Positions 29,451-39,612 are shown, counted from the stretch's first letter. The stretch: 64,000 nucleotides of DNA from Endobacter medicaginis (GCF_014192375.1 NZ_JACHXV010000001.1:275714-339713); one strand, 5' to 3'. Translations and numbers: made by a program. Notes: a model not told the origin generated them from the letters alone.

Positions 29451-30659
29451 ATGGACCTGAACTACACCACCGAGGAACTGGCGTTTCGTGACGAGGTGCG
29501 GGCCTTCCTGCTGGCGGAGATCCCGGAGGCGATCCGCGACAAGGTGTCGCGCGGCGACAAGCTCGAGCGCGACGACCTCGTCACCACGCAGCGCATCCTC
29601 AACAGGCGCGGCTGGGCCGTACCCCACTGGCCGGTCGAATGGGGCGGGCAGGACTGGAGCCCCGTGCAGCGCACGATCTTCTTCGATGAGCTGATGTTCG
29701 CCGCCGTGCCGCTGCCGCTGCAGTTCAACTGCTTCATGGTCGGCCCGGTGATCGCCCGCTTCGGCAGCGAGGAACAGAAGCAGCGCTTCCTGCCGCGCGC
29801 CGCCAATCTCGACGACTGGTGGTGCCAGGGGTTCTCCGAGCCCGGCTCGGGCTCCGATCTCGCCTCGCTGCGCACCAGGGCGGTGCGCGACGGCGACGAC
29901 TACATCGTCGACGGGCAGAAGACCTGGACCACGCTCGCGCAATATGCCGACTGGATCTTCTGCCTGGTGCGCACCGATCCGGCGGCGAAGAAACAGGAAG
30001 GCATCTCGTTCCTGCTGATCGACATGAAGACGCCGGGCATCACCGTGCGGCCGATCATCACCATCGATGGCCGCCACGAGGTCAACGAGGTGTTCTTCGA
30101 CAGCGTGCGCGTGCCGGTGGCCAATCTCGTCGGGCAGGAAAACAAGGGCTGGGACTACGCGAAATTCCTGCTCGCCAACGAACGCGCCGGCATCGCGCGC
30201 ATCGGGGTCTCGAAGGAGCGCGTCGCGCGACTCAAGCGCCTCGCGCGTCGCGTGCCGGCCGGTGACGGCACGATGTGGGACGACGCCGCGTTCCGCACCC
30301 GGCTGCTGGAGGTCGAGGTCGAGCTCAAGGCGCTGGAGATGACGCAGATGCGGGTGATCGCCGCGCAGGCCAAGAGCCGCACCGCCGCCCCCGATCCGGC
30401 CTCGTCGATCCTCAAGATCAAGGGCTCGCAGCTCCAGCAGGCGACCACGCAGCTGCTGATGGAACTGGCCGGTCCCGCGGTGTTTGCGGCCGCCCCCCCG
30501 GGCAACGCTCCGAACGGGATCGATGACGATCTCGCAGGGGATCTCGATTGGGCATCCCCTGCGGCCGCGACCTACATGAACTATCGCAAGGTCTCGATCT
30601 ACGGCGGCTCCAACGAGATCCAGCGCAACGTGATCGCCCGCGGCATTCTCGGACTCTGA
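29451..30659 (+). CDS. Acyl-CoA dehydrogenase, PimC-like large subunit
   Basis: 402-residue FAD flavoenzyme. N-terminus MDLNYTTEELAFRDEVRAFL and the segments GWAVPHWPVEWGG and QGFSEPGSGSDLA resemble PimC, the large subunit of pimeloyl-CoA dehydrogenase, more than straight-chain fatty acyl-CoA dehydrogenases. The usual C-terminal NEIQRNVIARGILGL is present. The next gene encodes a PimD-like partner, so a heteromeric enzyme is likely, oxidising a CoA thioester of a dicarboxylic acid. Begins 15 bases after the PimF-like gene. Electrons would go to ETF, encoded at 33731-35436. The precise substrate is inference. Confidence 0.86.
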   Translation: MDLNYTTEELAFRDEVRAFLLAEIPEAIRDKVSRGDKLERDDLVTTQRILNRRGWAVPHWPVEWGGQDWSPVQRTIFFDELMFAAVPLPLQFNCFMVGPVIARFGSEEQKQRFLPRAANLDDWWCQGFSEPGSGSDLASLRTRAVRDGDDYIVDGQKTWTTLAQYADWIFCLVRTDPAAKKQEGISFLLIDMKTPGITVRPIITIDGRHEVNEVFFDSVRVPVANLVGQENKGWDYAKFLLANERAGIARIGVSKERVARLKRLARRVPAGDGTMWDDAAFRTRLLEVEVELKALEMTQMRVIAAQAKSRTAAPDPASSILKIKGSQLQQATTQLLMELAGPAVFAAAPPGNAPNGIDDDLAGDLDWASPAAATYMNYRKVSIYGGSNEIQRNVIARGILGL

Positions 30660-30670
30660 AGGCATAGACG

Positions 30671-31837
30671 ATGGATTTCGACCTTTCCTCCGAACAGTCG
30701 ATGCTGGCCGAGACCGCCACCCGCTGGGCGCGCGACCATTACGGCGCGCTGGCGCAGTATCAGGACGCCGCACGTCAGCCGGCCGGCTTCCCGGCCGCGC
30801 AATGGGGTGAGCTCGGCGAACTCGGCCTGCTCGGCCTGCCCTGGAGCGAGGACGAGGGCGGCATCGGCGGCGGCCCGGTCGAGACGATGGTGGTTGCCGA
30901 AGCCTTCGGCCGCACGCTGATGCCTGCGCCCTGGCTGGCGTCGGTGATCCTCGCCGGCGGCGTGGCGCGCGTGGCTGCTACCCCAGAACAGCGCGCCACC
31001 CTCGCCCCCGGGCTGATCGACGGCAGTGCGAGGCTGGCCTTCGCGCATGGCGAGCGTCAGTCGCGCTACGATCTCACCGACGTCGCCACCACCGCGCGCC
31101 GCGACGGCGACGGCTGGGTGCTGGACGGGGCGAAGACCGCGGTCTAGAGCGGCGGCGGGGCGTCGCATTTCCTCATCAGCGCACGCAGCGCCGGATCGCG
31201 GCGCGATCGGGACGGTCTGTCGCTGTTCGTGGTCGAGGCGGACCGGCCGGGCCTGTCGGTGCGCGAAGTCGCGACCCATGATGGCGGGCGCGATGCGGAG
31301 CTGGTGCTCGACGGCGTCCGCGTCGACGACGCGGCCCGCATCGGGGTGCTCGGCGAGGCCTTCGCCGCCATCGAGCAGGGATTCGACGTCGCGGTGGCGG
31401 CGCTGTGTGCGAACGCGGTCGGCGCGATGGCGGCCCTGCACGAGATGACGGTGGATTATCTCAAGACCCGCAAGCAGTTCGGCGTGGCGTTCGGCAGTTT
31501 CCAGTCCTTGCAGCATGCGGCGGTGGACATGCTGACCGCGCTCGAGCAGTCGCGGTCGATGTCGTACTACGCGGCGATGATGGCCTCACACGAGAATGCC
31601 GGTGAGCGTGCCGCGGCGATCTCGGCGGCGAAGGTGCAGATCAATCGCGCCGCCCGCCAGATCGGCGAACAGGCCGTGCAGCTGCATGGCGGCATCGGCA
31701 TGACCGAGGAATATCTCGGCGCGCATTACTTCCGGCATCTTGCCTTGCTCGAGTTCCGCCTCGGCGACACCGACTGGCATCTCTGCCGGCTCGATGCCCG
31801 GGGCGGGTTGATCGGCGGTCTGGTCAAGGCTGCATAG
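30671..31837 (+). pseudogene. Acyl-CoA dehydrogenase, PimD-like small subunit, interrupted by in-frame TAG
   Basis: A 389-codon frame that would encode a normal acyl-CoA dehydrogenase (MDFDLSSEQSMLAETA through [12 protein letters not shown] near the end) except for a TAG at 31145-31147, codon 159. Upstream reads DGAKTAV, downstream SGGGASHFLISARS, in the same frame without insertion or deletion, so one nonsense substitution is the simplest cause. The break falls in the middle beta domain, so the upstream product lacks the C-terminal helical domain and is unlikely to work. A downstream ATG start could express only a fragment. It lies between its PimC-like partner and gcdH. Sequencing error is the main alternative. 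Confidence 0.88.
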
Positions 31838-31851
31838 GAGAGGAAACGGTC

Positions 31852-33054
31852 ATGGACGGTTCCGCACATTCGCCGAAGGCCGCGTTCGACTGGGCCGACC
31901 CGCTGCGCCTCGACGCGCAGCTCACGCCCGAGGAGATCGACATCCAGCAGACGGCGCGTCGCTATGCGCAGGACAAGCTGGCCCCGCGCGTGACCGACGC
32001 CTTCCTCGACGAGACCACCGATCCCGAGATCTTCCGCGAGCTCGGCGCGCTCGGCCTGCTCGGCGTCACCGTCGCCGAGGAATATGGCGGTGTCGGCGCG
32101 GGCTATGTCGCCTACGGCCTGGTGGCGCGCGAGGTGGAGCGGGTCGATTCCGGCTATCGCTCGATGATGAGCGTGCAGTCCTCGCTGGTGATGTATCCGA
32201 TCGAGGCCTATGGCAGCGAGGAACAGAAGCAAAGATACCTGCCCAGGCTCGCCACCGGCGAATTCATCGGCTGTTTCGGTCTCACCGAACCGGAAGCCGG
32301 CTCCGACCCGGGCGGCATGCACACCCGCGCCGAGAAGATCGAGGGCGGCTACAGGATCACTGGCAACAAGACCTGGATTTCCAACGCGCCGATCGCCGAC
32401 GTGTTCGTGGTCTGGGCGAAGTCCGACGCGCATGAGGGCCGCATCCGCGGCTTCGTGCTGGAAAAGGGCATGAAGGGTCTCTCCGCACCGAAGATCGAGG
32501 GCAAGCTGTCGCTGCGCGCCTCGATCACCGGCGAGATCGTGATGGACAATGTCGAAGTCGGCGAGGACGCGCTGCTGCCCAACGTCTCCGGCCTCGGCGG
32601 CCCGTTCGGCTGCCTCAACCGCGCGCGCTACGGCATCTCCTGGGGCGCGATGGGCGCTGCCGAGGATTGCTGGCACCGCGCACGGCAGTACGGCCTCGAC
32701 CGCCGCCAATTCGGCCGCCCGCTGGCCGCCACCCAGCTGCATCAGAAGAAGCTCGCCGACATGCAGACCGAGATCGCGCTCGGCCTGCAGGGCTCACTGC
32801 GGGTGGGTCGCCTGTTCGAGGCCGGCGAGATGGCCCCGGAGATGATCTCGCTGATCAAGCGCAACAACTGCGGCAAGGCCCTCGACATCGCCCGCGCCGC
32901 CCGCGACATGCATGGCGGCAACGGCATCCAGGCCGGCTATCACGTCATGCGCCATCTGATGAATCTGGAAACCGTCAACACCTACGAGGGTGCGCACGAC
33001 GTGCATGCGCTGATCCTCGGTCGCGCGCAGACGGGGATCCAGGCGTTCTACTGA
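31852..33054 (+). CDS. gcdH: Glutaryl-CoA dehydrogenase
   Basis: 400-residue FAD enzyme that oxidises and decarboxylates glutaryl-CoA to crotonyl-CoA, passing electrons to ETF. Family features: [33 protein letters not shown], and the catalytic-base segment [20 protein letters not shown] near residue 378, with the glutamate that distinguishes this branch. The arginine-containing stretch that holds the substrate's distal carboxylate ([20 protein letters not shown]) is also present. It sits 14 bases after the PimD-like gene, as the last gene of the operon, and with the CoA-transferase at 25127 it would complete glutarate catabolism. Confidence 0.94.
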   Translation: MDGSAHSPKAAFDWADPLRLDAQLTPEEIDIQQTARRYAQDKLAPRVTDAFLDETTDPEIFRELGALGLLGVTVAEEYGGVGAGYVAYGLVAREVERVDSGYRSMMSVQSSLVMYPIEAYGSEEQKQRYLPRLATGEFIGCFGLTEPEAGSDPGGMHTRAEKIEGGYRITGNKTWISNAPIADVFVVWAKSDAHEGRIRGFVLEKGMKGLSAPKIEGKLSLRASITGEIVMDNVEVGEDALLPNVSGLGGPFGCLNRARYGISWGAMGAAEDCWHRARQYGLDRRQFGRPLAATQLHQKKLADMQTEIALGLQGSLRVGRLFEAGEMAPEMISLIKRNNCGKALDIARAARDMHGGNGIQAGYHVMRHLMNLETVNTYEGAHDVHALILGRAQTGIQAFY

Positions 33055-33079
33055 GCATCCGAACGAACGACGGTTGCGG

Positions 33080-33634
33080 CTACGGGGACGCCGGGGTCCG
33101 GTCCCCATAGGGATCACACCAGAAGAATCGCGGGCGGAGGCGTATCGCCCGGCCCCGGCAGATGTCTTGCATGACGGCCTTGTCTCCCCAGTGCATCGTA
33201 TCTGGGGGGTGGGCCGGTCGGCCTTGCATCAGGGCCTGCGGATCATCCGTGTAGATGAAGAAGGAGCCTGTCTGACCGAAGCCACCGCCCCATAAAAACG
33301 CCCGAAAGTGCCGCTGATCGGGCGGAAGCCTGGCGAGCGCCCGATCATACGCCGGGACGACTTTTGACAGTTCAAGCTCGAGCTTCGCAAGTTCCAGCGT
33401 CGGCATCATCCCGAACATCACGCCGATGGCCACCATGCAAGACAAGACCGATCGCCATCGTCTCCTCAACAAGTGCAGCAGACCGATGATGATCGTGATT
33501 GGCACGACGAGGATCCACAGGGCAACAAGTCCGTAAGACGGCAGCCCCGCCAGCCAGTGAGCCGCGATGAAGAGCGAGCCGAAGAGTCCCGGAAGGCCCA
33601 CGGCCAACCGCAGATCGACGGGATGCCTTTTCAT
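33080..33634 (-). CDS. Membrane-anchored protein of unknown function
   Basis: 184 residues. Two or three N-terminal hydrophobic segments (LPGLFGSLFIAAHWLAG; YGLVALWILVVPITIIIGLL; SVLSCMVAIGVMFGMM) are followed by a soluble domain of about 110 residues with FRAFLWGGGFGQTGSFFIYTDDP and a basic, cysteine-containing tail. I recognise no family. It converges on gcdH with 25 bases between stops and has a GGGA Shine-Dalgarno sequence before ATG 33634. Slightly lower GC than its neighbours suggests a separate history, weak evidence only. Confidence 0.6.
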   Translation of the reverse strand: MKRHPVDLRLAVGLPGLFGSLFIAAHWLAGLPSYGLVALWILVVPITIIIGLLHLLRRRWRSVLSCMVAIGVMFGMMPTLELAKLELELSKVVPAYDRALARLPPDQRHFRAFLWGGGFGQTGSFFIYTDDPQALMQGRPAHPPDTMHWGDKAVMQDICRGRAIRLRPRFFWCDPYGDRTPASP

Positions 33635-33730
33635 GTCTCGTCGTTCCCGGTCCTGCGCCGGCCCGCAGATCCGGTGGCTCGGACAGTTGCATCTGCCTCG
33701 ATGGGGCGGTCTGCGACCGCCCCATCGGCG

Positions 33731-34684
33731 TCAGGCCTTCGCCAGTTCCGCGTCCAGCTCCGGCACCGCCTTGAACAGGTCGGCGACCAGGCCGTAATCG
33801 GCGACCTGGAAGATCGGCGCTTCCTCGTCCTTGTTGATCGCCACGATGACCTTGCTGTCCTTCATGCCGGCGAGGTGCTGGATCGCGCCGGAAATGCCGA
33901 TCGCGATGTAGAGCTCGGGGGCGACGATGGTGCCGGTCTGGCCGACCTGGCGGTCGTTGGGCACGAAGCCGGAATCGACCGCCGCGCGCGAGGCGCCGAT
34001 GGCGGCACCCAGCTTGTCGGCGATCGGTTCGAGCAGCTTGAAATTCTCCGAGGCCGCCATGCCGCGGCCGCCGGAGACCACCACGCGGGCGGCGGACAGT
34101 TCCGGGCGCTCGGATTTGTGGATCTCGTAGGAGACGTGACGCGACTTTGCGGCGGCTGCCTTGGCCGCATCCAGCGCGGCGGCGGGAGCTGCCTCGGTGC
34201 TGGCACTGCCGCCCGTGGGCTCGGCCGGCGGGAATGCGGCGGCACGCACCGTCAGCACCCTCACCGGGTCCTTCGACTTCACCGTCGCCAGCGCATTGCC
34301 GGCATAGATCGGCCGGATGAAGGTGTCGGCGCCCTCGACGCCGACGATGTCGGAGATCACCTGCGCGTCCAGCAGCGCGGCCGCACGCGGCAGCGCGTTC
34401 TTGCCGGCGGCGGTGGCGGCCGCGGCGACGTGGCTGTAGTCGCCGGCCAGTGCGGTGAGCAGCGCGGCCAGCGGCTCGGCGAGGTTGTCGGCGAGCACCG
34501 CGTCCTCGGCGGTTAGCACCTTCGCAACGCCCGCGATCGACGCGGCGGCGGTGGCGGCGGCAGACAGATCGGTGCCGGCGAGCAGCACATGCACGTCGCC
34601 GAGCTTGGCCAGGGCGGCGATCGCCGAGCGCGACGGCTGACGGATGGCGCCGTTCTCGTGTTCGATAAAGACAAGTGCGGTCAT
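33731..34684 (-). CDS. etfA: Electron transfer flavoprotein alpha subunit
   Basis: 317 residues. The C-terminal FAD-binding domain is complete: [18 protein letters not shown], then [20 protein letters not shown] and [17 protein letters not shown]. With EtfB it accepts electrons from acyl-CoA and glutaryl-CoA dehydrogenases and passes them to ETF:quinone oxidoreductase at the inner membrane. It follows etfB by 2 bases. The gene lies next to the three acyl-CoA dehydrogenase genes but on the opposite strand, so it is probably a general-purpose ETF. Confidence 0.95.
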   Translation of the reverse strand: MTALVFIEHENGAIRQPSRSAIAALAKLGDVHVLLAGTDLSAAATAAASIAGVAKVLTAEDAVLADNLAEPLAALLTALAGDYSHVAAAATAAGKNALPRAAALLDAQVISDIVGVEGADTFIRPIYAGNALATVKSKDPVRVLTVRAAAFPPAEPTGGSASTEAAPAAALDAAKAAAAKSRHVSYEIHKSERPELSAARVVVSGGRGMAASENFKLLEPIADKLGAAIGASRAAVDSGFVPNDRQVGQTGTIVAPELYIAIGISGAIQHLAGMKDSKVIVAINKDEEAPIFQVADYGLVADLFKAVPELDAELAKA

Positions 34685-34686
34685 GG

Positions 34687-35436
34687 TCAGATCACCCGTG
34701 CTTCGGTCTTGAGCTTCTCGACGAGTTCGGCGACCGAACCCACTTTCTTGCCGCCCTGGCGCTTGGCCGGCTCGGCGACCTTCAGCGTCTCCAGGCGCGG
34801 GGTCACGTCGACGCTGAGATCGGCCGGCGTGAGCGTCTCCAGCGGCTTCTTGCGCGCCTTCATGATGTTGGGCAGCGCAGCGTAGCGCGGCTCGTTGAGG
34901 CGCAGGTCGGTGGAAATGATCGCCGGCAGCTTCAGCGCGACGGTCTCCAGACCGCCATCGATCTCGCGGGTCACCTCGACCTCCTCGCCCTTGACCTCGA
35001 CCTTGGAGGCAAACGTGCCCTGCGGCCAGTCGAGCAGCGCGGCGAGGGACTGCGAGGTCGCGTTCATGTCGTCATCGATCGCCTGCTTGCCCAGGATGAT
35101 GATCGACGGCCCTTCCTTCTCCGCGACAGCCTTGATGAGCTTGGCGACGGCCAGCGGCTCCGGGTTCGGCTCGGCGGTAATCAGCACCGCGCGGTCGGCC
35201 CCCATGGCGAGCGCGGTGCGCAACGTGTCCTGTGCCTGGGCGGGGCCGATCGACAGCACGACGATCTCGGTGGCGACGCCCTTTTCCTTGAGGCGCACGG
35301 CCTCCTCGACGGCAATCTCGTCGAACGGGTTCATCGACATTTTCACGCCGGTGGTCTCGACGCCCTGCTGGTCGGCGCGGACGCGGACCTGCACGTTGTA
35401 ATCGACCACCCGCTTGACGGGGACGAGGATTTTCAT
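34687..35436 (-). CDS. etfB: Electron transfer flavoprotein beta subunit
   Basis: 249 residues, N-terminus [15 protein letters not shown] typical of EtfB; an in-frame GTG three codons upstream (35445) is possible and has the better-spaced GGAG. The signature region [23 protein letters not shown] near residue 190 includes the recognition loop that docks onto dehydrogenases. AMP rather than FAD is bound by this subunit in the family. First gene of the etfBA operon. Confidence 0.95.
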   Translation of the reverse strand: MKILVPVKRVVDYNVQVRVRADQQGVETTGVKMSMNPFDEIAVEEAVRLKEKGVATEIVVLSIGPAQAQDTLRTALAMGADRAVLITAEPNPEPLAVAKLIKAVAEKEGPSIIILGKQAIDDDMNATSQSLAALLDWPQGTFASKVEVKGEEVEVTREIDGGLETVALKLPAIISTDLRLNEPRYAALPNIMKARKKPLETLTPADLSVDVTPRLETLKVAEPAKRQGGKKVGSVAELVEKLKTEARVI

Positions 35437-35484
35437 GGGACTCACGCTTCTCCGGATGCGTTGCGGACGCAGGTCTTATCGTGG

Positions 35485-35500
35485 TTGCCGTATACGGCAA
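35485..35500. promoter_or_regulatory. Perfect 16-base palindrome upstream of etfB
   Basis: TTGCCGTATACGGCAA, centred about 57 bases upstream of the etfB ATG in the 222-base spacer shared with apt. A perfect palindrome of this size in a promoter region suggests a dimeric repressor site, possibly shared with the dicarboxylate genes, but no matching copy was found elsewhere in the window. Confidence 0.4.
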
Positions 35501-35658
35501 GGGGGGCAAACTAGTCGGCGGTTTTGCAGCGTGTCAAACGCCCGGCGCAGCAGAACCCGGCGCGGCGTCCGCGTCAAACCGGTTGCCGCCACCTTGCGGG
35601 CAGGCTAGAGCCCTTCCGCCCCCGATTTTCGACATCCAACCCATCAGGAGACCCGCCG

Positions 35659-36201
35659 ATGGACAGCCTGCCGCGTGCCGACGGGATCGACCTCAAGGCG
35701 CATATCCGCAGCGTTCCGGATTTTCCGAAGCCCGGCATCCTGTTCTATGACATCTCGACGCTGCTGCGTGACGCGGATGCATGGCAGATCGCGATTGCGC
35801 GCATGACCCGCGCGCTCACCCCGCGTCGTCCGGAGCTGCTGGCCGGCATCGAATCGCGCGGCTTCCTGCTCGCTGCACCGCTCGCCAGCCGGCTGGGGCT
35901 GGGTTTCACCATGATCCGCAAGCCCGGCAAGCTGCCGGGGCCGACCGTCGGGCTCGATTACGAGCTCGAATACGGCTCCGACCGGCTGGAAATCCAGCAG
36001 GACGCGGTGCGCCCGGGACAGCGCGTGGTCGTGCTCGACGACCTGCTCGCGACCGGCGGGACCATGGCGGCGGCGATCAGCCTGCTTCAGCAGGTGGGGG
36101 CCGAGGTGGTCTCGGCTGCGGTGACCATCGAGCTGAATTTCCTCGGCGGCCGCGACAAACTCGGCGTACCCGTGGACGCGCTCGTCAGCTACGACGAATA
36201 G
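35659..36201 (+). CDS. apt: Adenine phosphoribosyltransferase
   Basis: Purine salvage enzyme: adenine plus PRPP gives AMP and pyrophosphate; 180 residues, the standard size. ATG 35659 has AGGAG 9 bases upstream, although the frame is open to 35524. The N-terminal [21 protein letters not shown] and the PRPP loop [14 protein letters not shown] (about residue 125) are clear. It converges on metE with a shared bidirectional terminator between. Confidence 0.96.
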   Translation: MDSLPRADGIDLKAHIRSVPDFPKPGILFYDISTLLRDADAWQIAIARMTRALTPRRPELLAGIESRGFLLAAPLASRLGLGFTMIRKPGKLPGPTVGLDYELEYGSDRLEIQQDAVRPGQRVVVLDDLLATGGTMAAAISLLQQVGAEVVSAAVTIELNFLGGRDKLGVPVDALVSYDE

Positions 36202-36224
36202 CCGGGCCGGCCCGTAGAGACGAA

Positions 36225-36256
36225 AAAGGCGCCGGGCCTTGCCGCCCGGCGCCTTT
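36225..36256. terminator. Bidirectional terminator between apt and metE
   Basis: Perfect 13-base stem (AAAGGCGCCGGGC and complement) with a 6-base loop CTTGCC; A-run on one side and T-run on the other, so it can stop both convergent transcripts. It starts 23 bases after apt and ends 4 bases from the metE stop. Confidence 0.9.
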
Positions 36257-36260
36257 CGGA

Positions 36261-38540
36261 TCAGCCAGCGTTCGACGGCGCCGGCGTCTTGACCGTCTCG
36301 CGCAGGCGGCGCGCGGCCTCGACCATGGCGACGATCGCCGGCTCCACTTCCGGCCATTTGCGGGTCTTCAGACCGCAATCGGGGTTCACCCAGAGCTGAT
36401 CAGGCGACAGGCGCTTGGTGGCCAGCTCCAGCAGCTCGGTCATGTCCTCGACCGCCGGCACGCGCGGCGAGTGGATATCATACACGCCCGGGCCGATCTC
36501 GGCCGGGTAGCCATGGCTGCGGAACGCCTCCAGCAGCTCCATCTTCGACCGCGCCGTCTCGATCGAGATCACGTCGGCATCCATCGCCCCGATCGCGGCG
36601 ATGATGTCGTTGAACTCCGAGTAGCACATGTGGGTGTGGATCTGCGTGGTGTCGGCCACACCGGAGGCCGCGATGCGGAAGCACGCCACCGCCCACTCCA
36701 GATACGCGTCCCACTCGCTGCGGCGCAGCGGCAGGCCCTCGCGCAGGGCCGCCTCGTCGATCTGGATCATCGGCGCGCCGGCCGCCTCGAGATCGAGCAC
36801 CTCGTCGCGGATCGCGAACGCGATCTGGCGGCAGGTGCGCTGGCGCGGCTGGTCGTTGCGCACGAACGACCAGTTCAGGATCGTCACCGGGCCGGTGAGC
36901 ATGCCCTTCATCGGCTTGGCTGTCAGCGACTGCGCATAGCGCCACCACTCGACGGTCATCGGCGCGGGCCGAGCGACATCGCCATAGATGATCGGCGGAC
37001 GCACGCAGCGCGAGCCGTAGGACTGCACCCAGCCATGACGCGTGAAGGCGAAGCCGTCGAGCTGCTCACCGAAATACTGCACCATGTCGTTACGCTCGAA
37101 CTCACCATGCACCAGCGCGTCGAGCCCGACCTTCTCCTGCCAGGCGACGGTGCGGGCCGTCTCCTCGCGCAGGAACTGCTCGTAGGCGGCGTCGTCGATA
37201 CGGCCGGCGGTGTGGTCGGCACGAGCCTTCCGCACCTGCTCGGTCTGCGGGAACGAGCCGATGGTGGTGGTCGGGAAGGCCGGCAGCTTGAGGCGCTCGC
37301 GCTGCGCGCGCTGGCGCTCGGCGAACTCCGAGCCGCGACGCAGCAGGGCCGGATCGGGATCCGACGCGCGGGCACGGACATCGGCGCGGTCGATGCGCGG
37401 CGAGCGGCGGCGGGTGTCGAGGGCGGCCGTGGCGGCGTCGAGCTCGGCGGCGACCGCCTCGCGGCCCTCGCGCAGGGCGCGGGCAAGGATGTTGAGCTCG
37501 GAGATCTTCTGCACCGCGAAGGCGAGCCAGGAACGCAGCTCGTCATCGAACTCGGTCTCGCGGTCGAGATCGATCGGGCTGTGCAGCAGCGAGCAGGACG
37601 GCGCGATCACCACCGAACCGCGCGCGGCCACCACCGGCTCGATGCGGTTGAGGATCGCGGCGAGGTCGGCGCGCCAGATGTTGCGGCCGTCGATCACGCC
37701 GAGCGACAGCAACAGATCGGCGCGCGCGCCGGCGAGCACCGCGTCGAGCTGCTCGGGCGCACGCACCAGGTCCACATGCAGGCCGGCGACGGGGAGCGAT
37801 AGGGCGAGATCGGTATTGTCGCCCAGCGCGCCGAAATAACTGGTCAGCATCAGCTTGACCGGTGCGTCGGCAAAGGCGGCGTAGGCGGTGCGGTAGGCGG
37901 TGCGGGCGGCGTCGGAGAGGTCGAGCACCAGGGCGGGCTCGTCGATCTGCACCCATTCGGCGCCGGCCTCTGCGAGACGGGCGAAAAGCTGCTGGTAGAC
38001 CGGGATCAGGCGGTCGAGGAGGCGGATCGGGTCGAAGCCCTCGGTGTGCGACTTGGCGAGCAGCAGATAGGTCACCGGGCCGATCACCACCGGGCGCGGG
38101 GTCACGCCCGCCTCCTCGGCGGCGGCAAGCGCGTCGAGCAGACCCTGCGGATGCAACGCGAAGTTCTGCTCCGGCGACAGCTCCGGCACGATGTAGTGGT
38201 AGTTGGTGTCGAACCACTTGGTCATCTCGGCGGCCGGCTGGGTGCGGCTGCCGCGGGCGGTGGCGAAATACGCGTCCAGCCCCTCGGGGACCACGCCGAG
38301 CAGCACCGAGGTGTCGAGCACCTGGTCATAGAGGGCGAAATCGCCGACCGGCAGCAGGTCGGCGCCGAGCGAGGCCTGGCGCTGCCACGAATCGCTGCGC
38401 AGGGTGCGCGCGGTGGCGATCAGCGCGCCGGCGTCGCTCTTACCGGACCAGAAGGACTCGAGCGCCGCCTTGAGCTCGCGCTTCGGGCCGATGCGCGGGA
38501 AGCCCAGGGTGGCGACCTGGATATTCGAAGTCGAACTCAT
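36261..38540 (-). CDS. metE: Cobalamin-independent methionine synthase
   Basis: 759-residue zinc enzyme that methylates homocysteine from methyl-tetrahydrofolate polyglutamate. The N-terminal pseudo-repeat starts [13 protein letters not shown]; the catalytic half has zinc ligands in HTHMCYSEF (about residue 632) and [12 protein letters not shown] (about residue 719). A divergent ArsR-methyltransferase gene lies 163 bases away, and the spacer holds two near-identical A/T-rich repeats, consistent with regulation by methionine-cycle metabolites. No cobalamin riboswitch-like region is present in the short leader. Confidence 0.96.
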   Translation of the reverse strand: MSSTSNIQVATLGFPRIGPKRELKAALESFWSGKSDAGALIATARTLRSDSWQRQASLGADLLPVGDFALYDQVLDTSVLLGVVPEGLDAYFATARGSRTQPAAEMTKWFDTNYHYIVPELSPEQNFALHPQGLLDALAAAEEAGVTPRPVVIGPVTYLLLAKSHTEGFDPIRLLDRLIPVYQQLFARLAEAGAEWVQIDEPALVLDLSDAARTAYRTAYAAFADAPVKLMLTSYFGALGDNTDLALSLPVAGLHVDLVRAPEQLDAVLAGARADLLLSLGVIDGRNIWRADLAAILNRIEPVVAARGSVVIAPSCSLLHSPIDLDRETEFDDELRSWLAFAVQKISELNILARALREGREAVAAELDAATAALDTRRRSPRIDRADVRARASDPDPALLRRGSEFAERQRAQRERLKLPAFPTTTIGSFPQTEQVRKARADHTAGRIDDAAYEQFLREETARTVAWQEKVGLDALVHGEFERNDMVQYFGEQLDGFAFTRHGWVQSYGSRCVRPPIIYGDVARPAPMTVEWWRYAQSLTAKPMKGMLTGPVTILNWSFVRNDQPRQRTCRQIAFAIRDEVLDLEAAGAPMIQIDEAALREGLPLRRSEWDAYLEWAVACFRIAASGVADTTQIHTHMCYSEFNDIIAAIGAMDADVISIETARSKMELLEAFRSHGYPAEIGPGVYDIHSPRVPAVEDMTELLELATKRLSPDQLWVNPDCGLKTRKWPEVEPAIVAMVEAARRLRETVKTPAPSNAG

Positions 38541-38634
38541 CGTGCTGTCTCGATCTGCGGTGACGAACAGGCCTGCTTCGGCCCTGAGCGGCGCAGATGA
38601 AACCGGGGCACGGTGCGAGTCAATGAAAATCAGA

Positions 38635-38657
38635 ATATAAGCATATCTTTATGTGTC
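38635..38657. promoter_or_regulatory. ArsR-type operator candidate 1 (metE / regulator spacer)
   Basis: ATAAGCATATCTTTAT core with flanking TGTGTC, a partially symmetrical A/T-rich element. A second copy, matching at most positions, lies exactly 40 bases away at 38675-38697. Such sites in the shared promoter of metE and an ArsR-methyltransferase gene fit regulators of the SahR kind. Confidence 0.6.
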
Positions 38658-38674
38658 GTATATTGCGCTTGCAG

Positions 38675-38697
38675 ACATAAGCACATGTTTATATGTC
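38675..38697. promoter_or_regulatory. ArsR-type operator candidate 2
   Basis: ATAAGCACATGTTTAT core flanked by ACAT-like and ATGTC sequence; direct repeat of site 1 with four or so differences. It ends 6 bases before the chosen GTG of the regulator gene, so binding here would block the gene's own translation start region or promoter: autoregulation is likely. Confidence 0.6.
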
Positions 38698-38703
38698 ACA
38701 TCG

Positions 38704-39612
38704 GTGAACCACGCCCTCGAATTGTTCAATGCCGTCGCCGATCCGTCGCGCCTGCGCATCCTTGCCCTGCTGCGGGTGATGGAGCTCTCGGTGGGCGAGC
38801 TGGCGCAGTCGCTCGGCCAGAGCCAGCCGCGCGTGTCGCGTCATGTGAAGATCCTCGATTCCGCGGGGCTGCTGGCGCGCCGGCGGGAAGGGGCATGGAC
38901 TTTCCTCGCCCCGACCCAGGCGGCAAAGCCGGTCTATGCAATCCTCGATGCCGAGCCCGCCGACCCGGTTCTGGCTGATGACCGTGCCCGGCTGGAAGCG
39001 ATCCGGGCTATCCGGGTCGAGGAGGCCGACAGCTACTTCGACCGCCAGGCGCCGCACTGGGACGCGCTGCGCTCGCTGCAGGTGCCGGAGGCGCAGGTCG
39101 AGGCGGCGATCGTCGAGAGGCTGTCCGGCGCGCCGATCGGGCGGCTGCTCGATATCGGCACCGGGACGGGGCGGATGCTGGAACTGCTCGGCCCGCTGGC
39201 CGCCTCGGCGACCGGATTCGACCGGTCACCGGCGATGCTGCGTCTAGCTCGGGCCAAGCTGCCGGCCCTCGATCTGCGCCAGGGCGACATGTATGCGCTG
39301 CCGATCCCGCCCGCCGCCTTCGACACGGTGGTGATGCACCAGGTGCTGCACTATGCGCAGCATCCGGGCGCGGCGATCGCCGAGGCCGCGCGCGGTCTGG
39401 CGGAGGAGGGGCGACTGCTGGTGGTGGATTTCGCCACCCATCGCAGCGAGGCGCTGCGCGAGCGCCACGCGCATCAGTGGCTCGGGTTTTCCGATGCCCA
39501 GATCGGCGCGTGGTTCACGGAGGCGGGGCTTGAAAGCAGCCCGCCGCTCGCACTGGAGGGAGCCCTGACGGTAAAGTTGTGGCTGGGAAGAAAGGAGCGT
39601 TCTTTTCTGTAA
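38704..39612 (+). CDS. ArsR family regulator fused to SAM-dependent methyltransferase domain
   Basis: 302 residues. N-terminal winged helix (LELFNAVADPSRLRILALL; SVGELAQSLGQSQPRVSRHV) and C-terminal class I methyltransferase fold (motif I LLDIGTGTGRMLELL at about residue 148, then DMYALPIPPAAFDTVVMHQVLHY). This fusion is common beside methionine-cycle genes, where the methyltransferase fold may sense SAM or SAH rather than act as an enzyme; that is inference. Start taken as GTG 38704; a GTG at 38653 would lie inside the operator. No Shine-Dalgarno sequence is visible, so it may be leaderless. The last codons (GRKERSFL) run into a palindromic repeat. Confidence 0.86.
   Translation: MNHALELFNAVADPSRLRILALLRVMELSVGELAQSLGQSQPRVSRHVKILDSAGLLARRREGAWTFLAPTQAAKPVYAILDAEPADPVLADDRARLEAIRAIRVEEADSYFDRQAPHWDALRSLQVPEAQVEAAIVERLSGAPIGRLLDIGTGTGRMLELLGPLAASATGFDRSPAMLRLARAKLPALDLRQGDMYALPIPPAAFDTVVMHQVLHYAQHPGAAIAEAARGLAEEGRLLVVDFATHRSEALRERHAHQWLGFSDAQIGAWFTEAGLESSPPLALEGALTVKLWLGRKERSFL

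Noticed and set aside
31145..31147. Programmed amber read-through or pyrrolysine
   Set aside because: No context for either, and acyl-CoA dehydrogenases do not use pyrrolysine; a nonsense change or error is simpler.
38541..38634. Cobalamin riboswitch before metE
   Set aside because: The spacer is too short and lacks the conserved B12-box-like sequence; operator-like repeats explain it better.
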